Below are positions 8,965-17,702 of a stretch of DNA of 64,000 bases, piece by piece. This DNA is from Clostridium_I sp047718555 (GTDB lineage Bacteria; Bacillota; Clostridia; Clostridiales; Clostridiaceae). The notes under the pieces are model-generated. The model was not told where the DNA came from. It was given only the letters and a program-made list of their open reading frames with translations, and searched no databases. The position numbers and the translations under genes are program-made. Each line of letters starts with the position of its first letter. The stretch's first letter is position 1. Where the stretch lies: NCBI RefSeq assembly GCF_047718555.1, contig NZ_JBDNRK010000017.1:1-64000 (forward strand), in the 5' to 3' direction.

Positions 8965-9000
8965 AAAATGCGAAATAACTCTCAAGTTACTTCGCATTTT
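8965..9000. terminator. Bidirectional terminator between convergent genes
   Basis: AAAATGCGAAATAACT (8965-8980) pairs with AGTTACTTCGCATTTT (8985-9000) with one wobble. T-rich sequence follows. It separates the flavoprotein gene from spoVR. Confidence 0.75.
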
Positions 9001-9123
9001 CCTTATTTTACAATATAAAAATATAAATTTATCTTGTTTTTATTATATATTTTCATGAAATAAAATAAATTCAAGCCTAAGACCAGTATAAAACCAGCCT
9101 TAAGCTTTCTTAAATTTTTAAAT

Positions 9124-10509
9124 CTATATTTTCATCTGAGTCATCCGCTTTATAACCCTATCCTTTGACTCACATATTAAACTCAACTCTCCGTCTTCCA
9201 TTTTAGTTTTCAAAATTACTGTATGACCCCATAATTCATATATATATTTTATAGTAGCTTCTGCATAGCCCATATTCAGCTCTCTTCCATCATAAACGTG
9301 TTCTAAAGTTAAAGTATTGTCTCTTGTAGACATATCTGTTATTCTAATATATGGAATCATCCCCATGCCACAAGAACTGCACAAGGTATTTCTTATATTG
9401 ATCCATCCTTTTTCATCAGGTACATCCTTTATAACATAGTTTTCATTTTCTTTTGCATACTCAAATAAATTCAGGTCATAGCATAATTCTTTTGTCAAAT
9501 ACCTTCTTATAAAGGATTCATCTCTTTCAAGTTTTCTAATCTCAAATATTTTTTCCTTACCATATTTTTCATGAAGATATTCAAACATTTTAAAACCTAT
9601 AAAATAAGGATTTATAAAGCCTATACCCGGTGCAATAACATCATTATGACGCTTAAGAAATTCCAAATGTAGTTTATCAGGCAAATTCAAGCGCTTTAAA
9701 ATATTGTAATGCCAATAACTGGCCCAACCTTCATTCATAATTTTAGTCTCAATTTGTGGTATAAAATAGGCGGTCTCTTTACGCACAACTTGAAGCAGGT
9801 TCTTTTCCCATTCACTGAGCTTTCCATATCTTATAATAAAGTATAGTACATCATCTTCAGGTTCAAGGGGTATTTTGCTTATGTTAGGAGGCGTATCTTT
9901 TATATAGGGTTCTAATATGCTCTTATTTGTATTTTTATTCACATATTCTTGCATAATCCTGCTTTTAAGTGCTTCATCACTTATTCTCTTTTCTCCCACT
10001 ACCCTTGAAGTCTGTAATTTTATGGCGTGAGCTGCGTCAAGTATTCTCTCAACACTCTCATATCCAATGCTGGGATCATTTATATACCCTCTTACCATAT
10101 CTGCATCAGTCTTAAATAGCTCCACAGTATAATCCGCTCTAGTACCCTCTGCAAAAAGTCTATTGTTCTTAAAAAAATCATTATGTCCGTATACATGTGC
10201 CATTGTTAATATTTGCAGCAGCAATGTATTTTCCTTCATTAAATATGCAATACAGGGATCTGAATTTATAACCATTTCATAGGGAAGACCACTTAAATTA
10301 TATTTATAAGTGGTACTATTTTTTTCATAGGCTTTACCAAAGCTCCAGTGAGGATATCTTGATGGCATCCCAAGATATGCTTCATAGCCAAGCATATCTT
10401 TATACCCTATTGTTTCAAATTCCTGTTCATAATAGTCAAGACCAATATCATTTACTATTTTCTCAATTTTCTTATTCCAAGCTTCTAAATCTGCTACAGT
10501 ATATTCCAC
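9124..10509 (-). CDS. spoVR: SpoVR family sporulation protein
   Basis: 461-residue soluble protein of the SpoVR family, recognised by MVINSDPCIAYLMKENTLLLQILTMAHVYGHNDFFKNN, NEGWASYWHYNILKRL, and the C-terminal RNTLCSSCGMGMIPYIRI. In Bacillus subtilis SpoVR contributes to spore cortex formation; its biochemical role is not settled. The start is a GTG with GGGGTG about nine bases upstream. It is the last gene of the prkA-yhbH-spoVR operon; only six bases separate it from the DUF444 gene. This three-gene order is widely conserved in spore-formers and also occurs (yeaG-yeaH-ycgB) in enterobacteria as a starvation module. Confidence 0.92.
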   Translation of the reverse strand: MEYTVADLEAWNKKIEKIVNDIGLDYYEQEFETIGYKDMLGYEAYLGMPSRYPHWSFGKAYEKNSTTYKYNLSGLPYEMVINSDPCIAYLMKENTLLLQILTMAHVYGHNDFFKNNRLFAEGTRADYTVELFKTDADMVRGYINDPSIGYESVERILDAAHAIKLQTSRVVGEKRISDEALKSRIMQEYVNKNTNKSILEPYIKDTPPNISKIPLEPEDDVLYFIIRYGKLSEWEKNLLQVVRKETAYFIPQIETKIMNEGWASYWHYNILKRLNLPDKLHLEFLKRHNDVIAPGIGFINPYFIGFKMFEYLHEKYGKEKIFEIRKLERDESFIRRYLTKELCYDLNLFEYAKENENYVIKDVPDEKGWINIRNTLCSSCGMGMIPYIRITDMSTRDNTLTLEHVYDGRELNMGYAEATIKYIYELWGHTVILKTKMEDGELSLICESKDRVIKRMTQMKI

Positions 10510-10515
10510 AATTTA

Positions 10516-11688
10516 TCACCCCACTTGCTCCTTTTTTAACATCTCTTTAAGTGCATTCCATAAGTCATTTTTCTGTTTTATGGACACAGCAACAAAATTC
10601 TTATTTTGTACTTCTTTGACAAGTTTATCCTTAATATTAGTGGAATAATATCCGCTCATAATTTCTGAATATCCAAACATATTGGAAACTTCGCAAAGTT
10701 TTTTTGCAGACGCTACTGCTCTATTATTGTCTTCCGTCCAATTGTCCCCATCACTGACATAAAATGTATATATATTCCAATAAACAGGATTATATCTTTT
10801 TTCAATGATTTCTAGAGCTGTATTCAATCCACTTGATATATAGGTTCCGCCTGATTCCACCTTGTGGAAAAATTCAAACTCATTTACTTCTCTTCCTACA
10901 GTAGAATGTGCCACAAAAGCTATTTCCACATTAGAATATTTTGTTCTTATAAATTGAGACAGAATAAAGAAGAAAGATCTTGCTAAATATTTCTTTGTAT
11001 TATCCATAGAACCTGAAACGTCCATAACACATATAATTACTGCATTACATTCTCTTTTCAAGGTCTTTTTTATCCTGTAATATCTTAAATCTTCATTTTT
11101 AAAAGGAAATCTCTCTATCTCCTCATTTATATCTTCTTCTTTTAATGCCCTCTTCTTTCCCTGCTGTCTCTTTAATTTTTCAATAGTTGTTCTCTTTTTT
11201 GCAAGTCTGGGATTAATTCCATGTTTTTGGTATCCAGCTTTTTTTGTTCCGTTTTCTGTAAGCACTTCTGCAAATTTCTTTTTATCCATTTTCGGTAACT
11301 CTAAATCATTCATAATATAGTTCATTACATCTTCTAAGGTGATCTCCGTTTCATAAATATCTTCACCTTCATCATTACCAGCGCCCTGATTACCTTTTCC
11401 GCCATTTTCAGACTTATCCTTACCTATTACCTGACCTCTTTTTTCACTTCCATCGCCACTGCCAACACCAGGTACATTTTTTCCATAAATAAACTGATAT
11501 TCTTTTATACCGCGAATAGGTATTTTAATTTTTTTATCTTTACTCTGGCCTATTATACTTTCTTCTGATAGTATATCTCCTAAATTGTCTTTTATGGATT
11601 TTGCAACCAACTGACGATGTCTTCTTCTATCCTCTACTGCCCTATCATGCCCCAGGGATGTTGAGTTATGATCTCTGAATAATGTCAT
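10516..11688 (-). CDS. yhbH: DUF444 / YhbH (YeaH) family protein with VWA-like domain
   Basis: About 390 residues. The charged, glycine-rich N-terminal half (VPGVGSGDGSEKRGQVIG, GGKGNQGAGNDEGEDI) is typical of this family. The C-terminal half is von Willebrand A-like, with the metal-site motif CVMDVSGSMDNTKKYLARSFF near residue 233 and FYVSDGDNWTEDN later. I start it at the ATG at 11688 because GGAAGGA lies eight bases upstream; a longer reading would overlap prkA. The protein partners genetically with PrkA and SpoVR. Its molecular function is undefined, and a metal-dependent protein-protein interaction role is likely. Confidence 0.9.
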   Translation of the reverse strand: MTLFRDHNSTSLGHDRAVEDRRRHRQLVAKSIKDNLGDILSEESIIGQSKDKKIKIPIRGIKEYQFIYGKNVPGVGSGDGSEKRGQVIGKDKSENGGKGNQGAGNDEGEDIYETEITLEDVMNYIMNDLELPKMDKKKFAEVLTENGTKKAGYQKHGINPRLAKKRTTIEKLKRQQGKKRALKEEDINEEIERFPFKNEDLRYYRIKKTLKRECNAVIICVMDVSGSMDNTKKYLARSFFFILSQFIRTKYSNVEIAFVAHSTVGREVNEFEFFHKVESGGTYISSGLNTALEIIEKRYNPVYWNIYTFYVSDGDNWTEDNNRAVASAKKLCEVSNMFGYSEIMSGYYSTNIKDKLVKEVQNKNFVAVSIKQKNDLWNALKEMLKKEQVG

Positions 11689-11692
11689 GCTA

Positions 11693-13615
11693 TCAATCCT
11701 TCCATAAATTGTTGGCAGCATATTTTAATACAACATCGCAGCAATAATCGCAATAACCATTTTCTTTCATCTGCTCCACCATAGCGTTGTATTTTTCATA
11801 CTGCTCTTTATCTCTCACTCTTGATTTAGTTATTATTCTTGAAAGATCTTTAACAGAAGTAGTTAATTTCTTTTCTATAGCTTCCTTTAAAGGTTCATAG
11901 GAAGTATAATCAATTTTACCTCCATTTCTAACTACATAGAACATATAGGAAGTAACATCACTTCTAAATCCCTTAGCTGAATTTTCTGATACTCCAATCT
12001 GCTCTTCTATAGATCTCATAAATTTATCATCTGGTTGAAGTTCTTCTCCAGTAGATTTGTCTTTAAGCTTTGTCTTGTTTACAAAAGCCTCTGCATTATC
12101 TAGGTAATTATCAAATAAGCTTTCTGCCTGTTCTCTAAAGCTATTTATAAAAGCTTTAGTTACTTCTTTCTCTAAAGTCTTGTTATATTCTTTTCTGATT
12201 GTATCCTGTATAAAGCCTAAATACTTTTTCTTTTCGTCCTCTGCTATATCTAGATCTTTAACAGATTTAATTATACTCTCCATAATACTTAGTGGATTTA
12301 TGCAATCATATTCAGAAACTGAAAGAGCGTTGTCTATGGCTTTTATTATAAATCTTGTGGAAATACCATGCATACCTTCATCAAGACCTGCTTCTTCTCT
12401 AAGTTCAGAAATATCTATTTTTTTAGTAGTTCCCTTTTCTACAATATCTTCTCCATTATATATCTTAAGTTTAGTAAGCGGGTCTGCCTTATTCGAAGGC
12501 TTCAATCTACTCAATATAGCAAATTCTGCTGCTGTTTCTATAGTATGTGGTGCTATATGTGCCTTGAACTTACTCTTATTAAGTATTTTATTATATATTT
12601 TTACTTCCTCATTTAATTCTAAGCAATAAGGTACCTCTACTTTAACAATTCTATCCAGTATAGCTTCATTTGTATGATCTGACTTAAATCTATTCCATTC
12701 AGCTTCATTGGAATGGGCAAGAATTATACCATCAAAATATATCATAGAGCCCTTTCCTGGTGAAGGCACAGACTTCTCCTGAGTGGCAGTTATAATAGTG
12801 TGTAAATATTCAACATCATTTTTGAATACTTCTATGAATTCTACAAGTCCTCTGTTACCTACATTGAAAGCTCCATTCAAAGAAAATATTCTTGGATCAT
12901 CCTCTGAATACATATCCATCTTGGAAATATCTACAGAACCTGTTAAAATTGAAGTATCCTGGTTATTTGGATCTACCGGCGGCACAACCCCTATTCCCTT
13001 TCTTGATCTTATGGAAAAAGTACTAGTTACCACAGGGAACTTTTCATATTCACCGTCATATTCATGTAATAATTTATATTTGCATGCTGGGCACAAATCC
13101 CCTTCAATTTCTAAACCTAAAAGATCATTGAATTTTTCTCTAAGATGGTTAGGTATTAAATGTAATGGTTCTTCATGTAATGGGCATCCCTTTAAATGAT
13201 AAATAGGAGGAGCAGACTCCAAAGATTTTTTAAGTGCATCTACTAAGGATGACTTTCCTGCTCCAACTGGTCCCACTAAATACAATACCTGTCTTGATTC
13301 CTCTCCTCGCATAGCAGCTGAGTAAAAATAATTTACTATCTTCATAACAACTTTATCTATTCCAAAAAAATCATCTTTAAAAAAATTGTATCTTTTGATA
13401 ACATCATTTCCATATATCTTTCTTATCCTTGGATTTTCTTCTGGCTTCAATATCTCAAAACCACTTTTCATAATTATATCGTATAGCCTTTTATGTGCTA
13501 ATTGTGCTATATCTGGATTCTCCTTCACAATATCAAGATAATCCAAAAATGTTCCCTCAAATTTTGTATTGCTTTTACTTTCTCTGTCATTTTGTATTAA
13601 ATCCCTAAAATCCAT
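11693..13615 (-). CDS. prkA: PrkA-type serine protein kinase / AAA+ protein
   Basis: 640-residue cytoplasmic protein. The N-terminal AAA+ domain has Walker A GPVGAGKSS near residue 115, a cysteine pair region (CPLHEEP, CPACKY), and Walker B-like IYFDGIILAHSNEAEW. The C-terminal PrkA kinase-like domain includes GKIDYTSYEPLKEAIEKKL. PrkA/YeaG is linked to sporulation and starvation signalling; recent work in Bacillus favours an ATP-dependent protease activity, so the kinase label is traditional. Length and order match the family. It is the first gene of the operon, with yhbH four bases downstream. No sigma-factor promoter was identified with confidence. Confidence 0.93.
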   Translation of the reverse strand: MDFRDLIQNDRESKSNTKFEGTFLDYLDIVKENPDIAQLAHKRLYDIIMKSGFEILKPEENPRIRKIYGNDVIKRYNFFKDDFFGIDKVVMKIVNYFYSAAMRGEESRQVLYLVGPVGAGKSSLVDALKKSLESAPPIYHLKGCPLHEEPLHLIPNHLREKFNDLLGLEIEGDLCPACKYKLLHEYDGEYEKFPVVTSTFSIRSRKGIGVVPPVDPNNQDTSILTGSVDISKMDMYSEDDPRIFSLNGAFNVGNRGLVEFIEVFKNDVEYLHTIITATQEKSVPSPGKGSMIYFDGIILAHSNEAEWNRFKSDHTNEAILDRIVKVEVPYCLELNEEVKIYNKILNKSKFKAHIAPHTIETAAEFAILSRLKPSNKADPLTKLKIYNGEDIVEKGTTKKIDISELREEAGLDEGMHGISTRFIIKAIDNALSVSEYDCINPLSIMESIIKSVKDLDIAEDEKKKYLGFIQDTIRKEYNKTLEKEVTKAFINSFREQAESLFDNYLDNAEAFVNKTKLKDKSTGEELQPDDKFMRSIEEQIGVSENSAKGFRSDVTSYMFYVVRNGGKIDYTSYEPLKEAIEKKLTTSVKDLSRIITKSRVRDKEQYEKYNAMVEQMKENGYCDYCCDVVLKYAANNLWKD

Positions 13616-13721
13616 ACTGCACCCCCTGAAACTAATTTATATTTAATTACATATAGTCTTTTAATTACTTGTTTATAAGATATATATGTCATTACCCTAC
13701 CATAACATGATAAATAATTTA

Positions 13722-13757
13722 AAAAAACGTATTAGATTTTTCTCTAATACGTTTTTT
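13722..13757. terminator. Terminator of the MarR-MFS operon side
   Basis: AAAAAACGTATTAGA (13722-13736) pairs perfectly with TCTAATACGTTTTTT (13743-13757). It lies between the MFS stop codon and the prkA promoter region, with A/T runs usable in either direction. Confidence 0.7.
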
Positions 13758-13804
13758 TAACAAGTATTTAATATAAATATATTGGTTTCTTCACACCTCA
13801 TACT

Positions 13805-15247
13805 TTAATACTCTTCTATTACTTCCTGGTTATTCTCCTTATTGGAATATAATCTTACAGCAGTTATTACAGCTCCTATACCGCATAATACCGCTGCACC
13901 TATAAATACATATCTCATGCCATAAATAAATACATCATTTCTTCCTTCCACATAATTTACTACCCTATAACCTATTTTGTGACTCATTCTATTGTATAAA
14001 ATCAATGTAGACAAAGAAACGCCTAGTACCATTCCTAAATTTCTCACCAGTGCATTTACACTTCCCGCAATTCCCAACTTATTTTTAGCTACAGTTGACA
14101 TAACTAGAGAATTATTAGGTGATTGGAACATGCCATTTCCTATAGTCATGATAGCTATAAATACAGCTGCAATTAATAAACTAGAGTTTTCATTTAAACT
14201 ACCCATAAATACAAAACCTATGCTCATAAGTATAAGCCCCCAAAACGTAAGAACTTCTGAACCTATCCTATCAGATAAATATCCACTTATAGGAGCAACC
14301 ACAGATAAAATCATTGGCGAAATCATCATAAATAAGCCTGTTATAGCCGGTGATAATTTAAGCACATCCTGGAAATAAAAAGGTAAAATAATAGTTACTG
14401 CACTAAGGGCAATAAAAGAAACAAAACCACAAAATATGCTCAAAGAAAATAAATTATTTTGAAAAATACTTAATTGAAGTAAAGGTATTTTTACCCGTTT
14501 TTCAATAATTAAAAAAGCTGCTAAAGCTATTATAGCTACAATAAATCCAATAATTATTATAGGCTGGTTATATCCTGCACTCTGCCCCTGCACCAATGCT
14601 CCAAATAATGATACTATACCTATTACAAATAGAACTGCTCCCTTAACATCCAATTTTTCATTTAATTCCTCTGTATTCTTAGGGAAGATCTTCATTGAAA
14701 GTATAAAAGTAAATATACCTATAGGTACATTTATCAGGAATATGTACTCCCAACTTAATGCAGAAATAATAAATCCGCCTATAGGTGGTCCTACCATTGT
14801 TCCTAAAGCTACAAAGGTTCCAGACATACCTAGTGCCCTCCCCCTCTCATTAGCTGGAAATACATGAGTTATAATCCCTTGACTTGTAGACATGGTAGCT
14901 GCTGCTCCTATAGCCTGGATAGCCCTTGCCAGTACTAATATTAAGAGAGAATTTGTCATTCCGCATAAAAAAGATCCAATAGTAAATAGAATTATTCCAA
15001 ATCTAAATATCTTAGTTTTGCCTTTAATATCACCCAATCTTCCAAATATGAGAATCATGGCAGATATTACTATAAGATAACTTGTAACTACCCACTCAAT
15101 AGATGCCATATTTACATTAAGTTTTTTAGACATTACAGGCAAGGCTACATTTACAATACTCCCATCTAAGCAACACATAAAAGTATTTAATACTACTGTA
15201 AACAAAATAAACCATCTACTTTTATTTAAATTACTTTCACTTTTCAA
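13805..15247 (-). CDS. DHA2-type MFS multidrug exporter
   Basis: 480-residue membrane protein with about 14 hydrophobic helices, as in the DHA2 (EmrB/QacA) branch of the major facilitator superfamily. Motifs include LDGSIVNVALPVMSKKL in helix 1, the loop motif GRLGDIKGKTKIFRFGI near residue 68, and ARAIQAIGAAATMSTSQGII with the motif C-like GPPIGGFI. It exports hydrophobic compounds with proton antiport; the substrate is unknown. Its start overlaps the end of the marR gene by four bases, so the two are co-transcribed and the exporter is presumably induced when MarR binds a ligand. Confidence 0.9.
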   Translation of the reverse strand: MKSESNLNKSRWFILFTVVLNTFMCCLDGSIVNVALPVMSKKLNVNMASIEWVVTSYLIVISAMILIFGRLGDIKGKTKIFRFGIILFTIGSFLCGMTNSLLILVLARAIQAIGAAATMSTSQGIITHVFPANERGRALGMSGTFVALGTMVGPPIGGFIISALSWEYIFLINVPIGIFTFILSMKIFPKNTEELNEKLDVKGAVLFVIGIVSLFGALVQGQSAGYNQPIIIIGFIVAIIALAAFLIIEKRVKIPLLQLSIFQNNLFSLSIFCGFVSFIALSAVTIILPFYFQDVLKLSPAITGLFMMISPMILSVVAPISGYLSDRIGSEVLTFWGLILMSIGFVFMGSLNENSSLLIAAVFIAIMTIGNGMFQSPNNSLVMSTVAKNKLGIAGSVNALVRNLGMVLGVSLSTLILYNRMSHKIGYRVVNYVEGRNDVFIYGMRYVFIGAAVLCGIGAVITAVRLYSNKENNQEVIEEY

Positions 15248-15705
15248 ATTCCATCAATCCTTTCTCTACATTTTCCCTTATGTTTTCTAGCATTTAATAA
15301 TACCTTATCCAAAAAACTTATTCCTATTTCCATTTCCTCTTCACTGCAGCCTTCCACTAAAATGGCTATCCAGCTATGTATAACCTTAATAATTTCCGGA
15401 ATAACCTCTCTTCCCTTATCAGTTAAAAATAATCTATAAGCTCTTATGTCCTCTTTATTTTCTCTTTTCTCAATATATCCTAATTCTATAAGCTTTTTAA
15501 TAGTTCTGGCGGACATAGCCTTATCCACGCTCAGTTCTCTGCTTATTTCATTTTGACTTATTCCTTCATTTTCATTTAATATGAGTAAATATGGATATAT
15601 TCCTGTACTCAATTTGAACTCTTCCAGTCTTTTATCAATATAGCATTGAGTGCTTCTATATATTTTTCCATTTAATTTAGTTAGAGATGCTATTTTATCA
15701 TCCAT
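15244..15705 (-). CDS. MarR family transcriptional regulator
   Basis: 153-residue winged-helix regulator. The DNA-binding core is seen as ISQNEISRELSVDKAMSARTIKKLIELGYIEKRENKEDIRAYRLFLTDKG, with the basic wing (EDIRAYR) typical of MarR. An N-terminal and a C-terminal helix would form the dimer interface. It is the first gene of a two-gene operon with a DHA2 exporter and sits 46 bases downstream of a perfect 22-bp palindrome (15751-15772), the expected operator. Local autoregulation and exporter control are therefore the best inference. Confidence 0.9.
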   Translation of the reverse strand: MDDKIASLTKLNGKIYRSTQCYIDKRLEEFKLSTGIYPYLLILNENEGISQNEISRELSVDKAMSARTIKKLIELGYIEKRENKEDIRAYRLFLTDKGREVIPEIIKVIHSWIAILVEGCSEEEMEIGISFLDKVLLNARKHKGKCRERIDGI

Positions 15706-15750
15706 AATAATATCCTTTCATTTAACTTTCTAAAATATATATTACTACAA

Positions 15751-15772
15751 TATAGTTGATTAATCAACTATA
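15751..15772. promoter_or_regulatory. Perfect 22-bp palindrome, probable MarR operator
   Basis: Half-site TATAGTTGATT is followed by its exact complement AATCAACTATA. The TTGATTAATCAA core is typical of MarR operators. It lies 46 bases before the marR start codon, in the promoter region. Confidence 0.75.
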
Positions 15773-15829
15773 AGAAAAAATCTTCCTTACAATTTTAATT
15801 AACCTTGAAGAAGAAGTACTAGTTAGTCT

Positions 15830-16420
15830 TTACAATACATCTATTATATTATCTCTGCAATTTACTGCTTTAATATACATATACCCATCCTCTATTGAAA
15901 TCACAGAAGCAGTCCCATGCATAACTTTAAATTTATAAAAATAATCATATTGGTTAAAAACCAAAGATAGAGCACAGGCAATTACTCCACCGTGAGTAAC
16001 TACAAGTATATCACCCTTCTTACTGCCTACCTCTCCAATAAAGACTTTGGTTCTATTGAAAACCTCCGCTAAGCTCTCTCCTTTTGGTATGCTGTAATTC
16101 AGTACATCCTGCGCCCATGCCTTGCTTTCATTTGCATATTTGCTTTCTATTTGGCTATAGTTTAACCCTTCAAATATTCCAAAATTCATTTCAGAAAGCC
16201 TGCTATCTATTTTATAATTTTCAGCTAGTAATTTCGTGGTTTGAACAGCTCTTTTTAAAGGGCTGCTGTAAACTTCGCGAAATTTTATTTTTTGCAGATG
16301 CTTTTTTATACTCTTTATTTCTTCTATTCCCTTCTGAGATATTTCTGAATCAATTACACCTGCGTATACATGTTTATGATTTAATTCAGTACTACCATGT
16401 CTTATAAAAACTATATTCAT
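15830..16420 (-). CDS. cobC: Histidine phosphatase, probable alpha-ribazole phosphatase
   Basis: 196-residue histidine phosphatase superfamily member. FIRHGSTELNHKHVYAG at the N-terminus contains the catalytic RHG histidine, SSPLKRAVQTTKL is the second arginine motif, and VVTHGGVIA near residue 140 carries the second histidine. CobC removes the 5'-phosphate from alpha-ribazole phosphate or adenosylcobalamin phosphate. The ATG overlaps the stop codon of cobS (ATGA), and it is the last gene of cobT-cobU-cobS-cobC. The genomic context makes this role more likely than a general phosphoglycerate mutase-like function. Confidence 0.85.
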   Translation of the reverse strand: MNIVFIRHGSTELNHKHVYAGVIDSEISQKGIEEIKSIKKHLQKIKFREVYSSPLKRAVQTTKLLAENYKIDSRLSEMNFGIFEGLNYSQIESKYANESKAWAQDVLNYSIPKGESLAEVFNRTKVFIGEVGSKKGDILVVTHGGVIACALSLVFNQYDYFYKFKVMHGTASVISIEDGYMYIKAVNCRDNIIDVL

Positions 16421-17154
16421 CTCATTAATACAAGAAATACTGTAAGAGCCATTATTTCACTTAGCTCGCAGTTAGCTCCATACACATCTCCTGTAACCCC
16501 TCCTATTATTTTATAAGAATACTTCATAAACAACAGTGAAAAAATGATTGCTACAAATAATGCTGCTAAAAAAGCGTATTTACTAATAATCGCTCCAATA
16601 ACAATCAATATTAAAAGTGTTATAGCAAAGAATAATTTTGAATTTTTACTCATAAATATCTCTCCCATACCACCCGGCCTTGCAGACCTCCCAAAGGAAA
16701 GCAGCATTGCAATCATAGTCCTTCCTATGCCGCAGGAAAGAATGAGTGCTGGTATTGCTGCTTCAATAGTCATGCTTTTTAACAAAACATATTTAAACAA
16801 TATATCAAATACTATGGAAATAACTCCAAAGCTCCCCACTCTGCTGTCCTTCATGATTTCAAGCACCCTCTCCCTGCCCCTTGAAGAGAAAAAGCCATCA
16901 CAGGTATCAGAAAGTCCATCCATATGAAGTCCTCCAGTAACTATTATCAGACTTAAAACTGCCCCAGCTGCTGCAAAGTCCTTATTAAAAAAACTCAATA
17001 AATAATATACTATGGCTGCTATTCCACCTATTATCATTCCTATTATTGAAAAAAAAACAGGAGTTTTAGCAAGAATTTTCTTATGAAAATCCACTTGTAT
17101 GTTTACTGGCAGCCTTGTTAAAAATTGAAGTCCCAGTATAAACGCTTTAAGCAT
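16417..17154 (-). CDS. cobS: Adenosylcobinamide-GDP ribazoletransferase (cobalamin synthase)
   Basis: 245-residue integral membrane protein with about six or seven helices. Motifs are GGLHMDGLSDTCDGFFSSRGRERVLEIMKDSRVGSFG near residue 75 (acidic metal-binding region), GRTMIAMLLSFGRSARPGGMG, and a C-terminal GDVYGANCELSEI. CobS joins adenosylcobinamide-GDP to alpha-ribazole (phosphate) at the membrane, the last assembly step of the nucleotide loop. It starts one base after the cobU stop codon. Confidence 0.93.
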   Translation of the reverse strand: MLKAFILGLQFLTRLPVNIQVDFHKKILAKTPVFFSIIGMIIGGIAAIVYYLLSFFNKDFAAAGAVLSLIIVTGGLHMDGLSDTCDGFFSSRGRERVLEIMKDSRVGSFGVISIVFDILFKYVLLKSMTIEAAIPALILSCGIGRTMIAMLLSFGRSARPGGMGEIFMSKNSKLFFAITLLILIVIGAIISKYAFLAALFVAIIFSLLFMKYSYKIIGGVTGDVYGANCELSEIMALTVFLVLMR

Positions 17155-17155
17155 A

Positions 17156-17698
17156 TTATTTTATCCTCCTTGGTATGCCACAGGTTACAAAATAGACTTC
17201 TGTAGAGAGTCTAGCAATTTTCTGATTTATTCTTCCAATTATGTCTCTATAAACTCTTGCTACATGGTTTTCAGGTACTATAGAGTAACCAACTTCATTT
17301 GTAACCATAACCAGATTGCCATCTATAGCTTTAATTTTATCTATAAGATCAATTATTTCACCTTCAACCTTTTCTTCAACTTCCTGCTGTTTTTCTAAAG
17401 GTATTATCTCATATTCACCGGTAATATCAAACATAATATTTGAACTCATAACTGTAATACAGTCTAAAATATAATTTTTTTTGTCTGTGACCGCCCTTTC
17501 AATATTATAGCTGCCTTCATAGGTAATCCACTCTGCCGGTCTTGATTTTTTATGTCTTTCTACTCTTTGTTTCATCTCTTCATCATATATTTTTGCTGTA
17601 GCTATGTATACAACCTCTTTAATTCCATCAAATATGGACTCTGCGAAACTACTTTTTCCGCTTCTTGCTCCACCAGTAACTAAAATTATTCTCCCCAT
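17156..17698 (-). CDS. cobU: Adenosylcobinamide kinase / guanylyltransferase
   Basis: 180-residue P-loop enzyme. GGARSGKSSFAE near residue 9 is the Walker A motif, RHKKSRPAEWITYE contains the histidine region that takes the guanylyl group, and VMVTNEVGYSIVPENHVARVYRDIIGRINQKIA is the conserved C-terminal block. It phosphorylates adenosylcobinamide and then adds GMP to give adenosylcobinamide-GDP. Its length is normal. It lies four bases after cobT, within the same operon. Confidence 0.95.
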   Translation of the reverse strand: MGRIILVTGGARSGKSSFAESIFDGIKEVVYIATAKIYDEEMKQRVERHKKSRPAEWITYEGSYNIERAVTDKKNYILDCITVMSSNIMFDITGEYEIIPLEKQQEVEEKVEGEIIDLIDKIKAIDGNLVMVTNEVGYSIVPENHVARVYRDIIGRINQKIARLSTEVYFVTCGIPRRIK

Positions 17699-17702
17699 GT
17701 AA

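Noticed and set aside
12180..12629. Plus-strand open frame opposite prkA
   Set aside because: It is a shadow of the well-conserved prkA coding sequence with no ribosome site or recognisable product.
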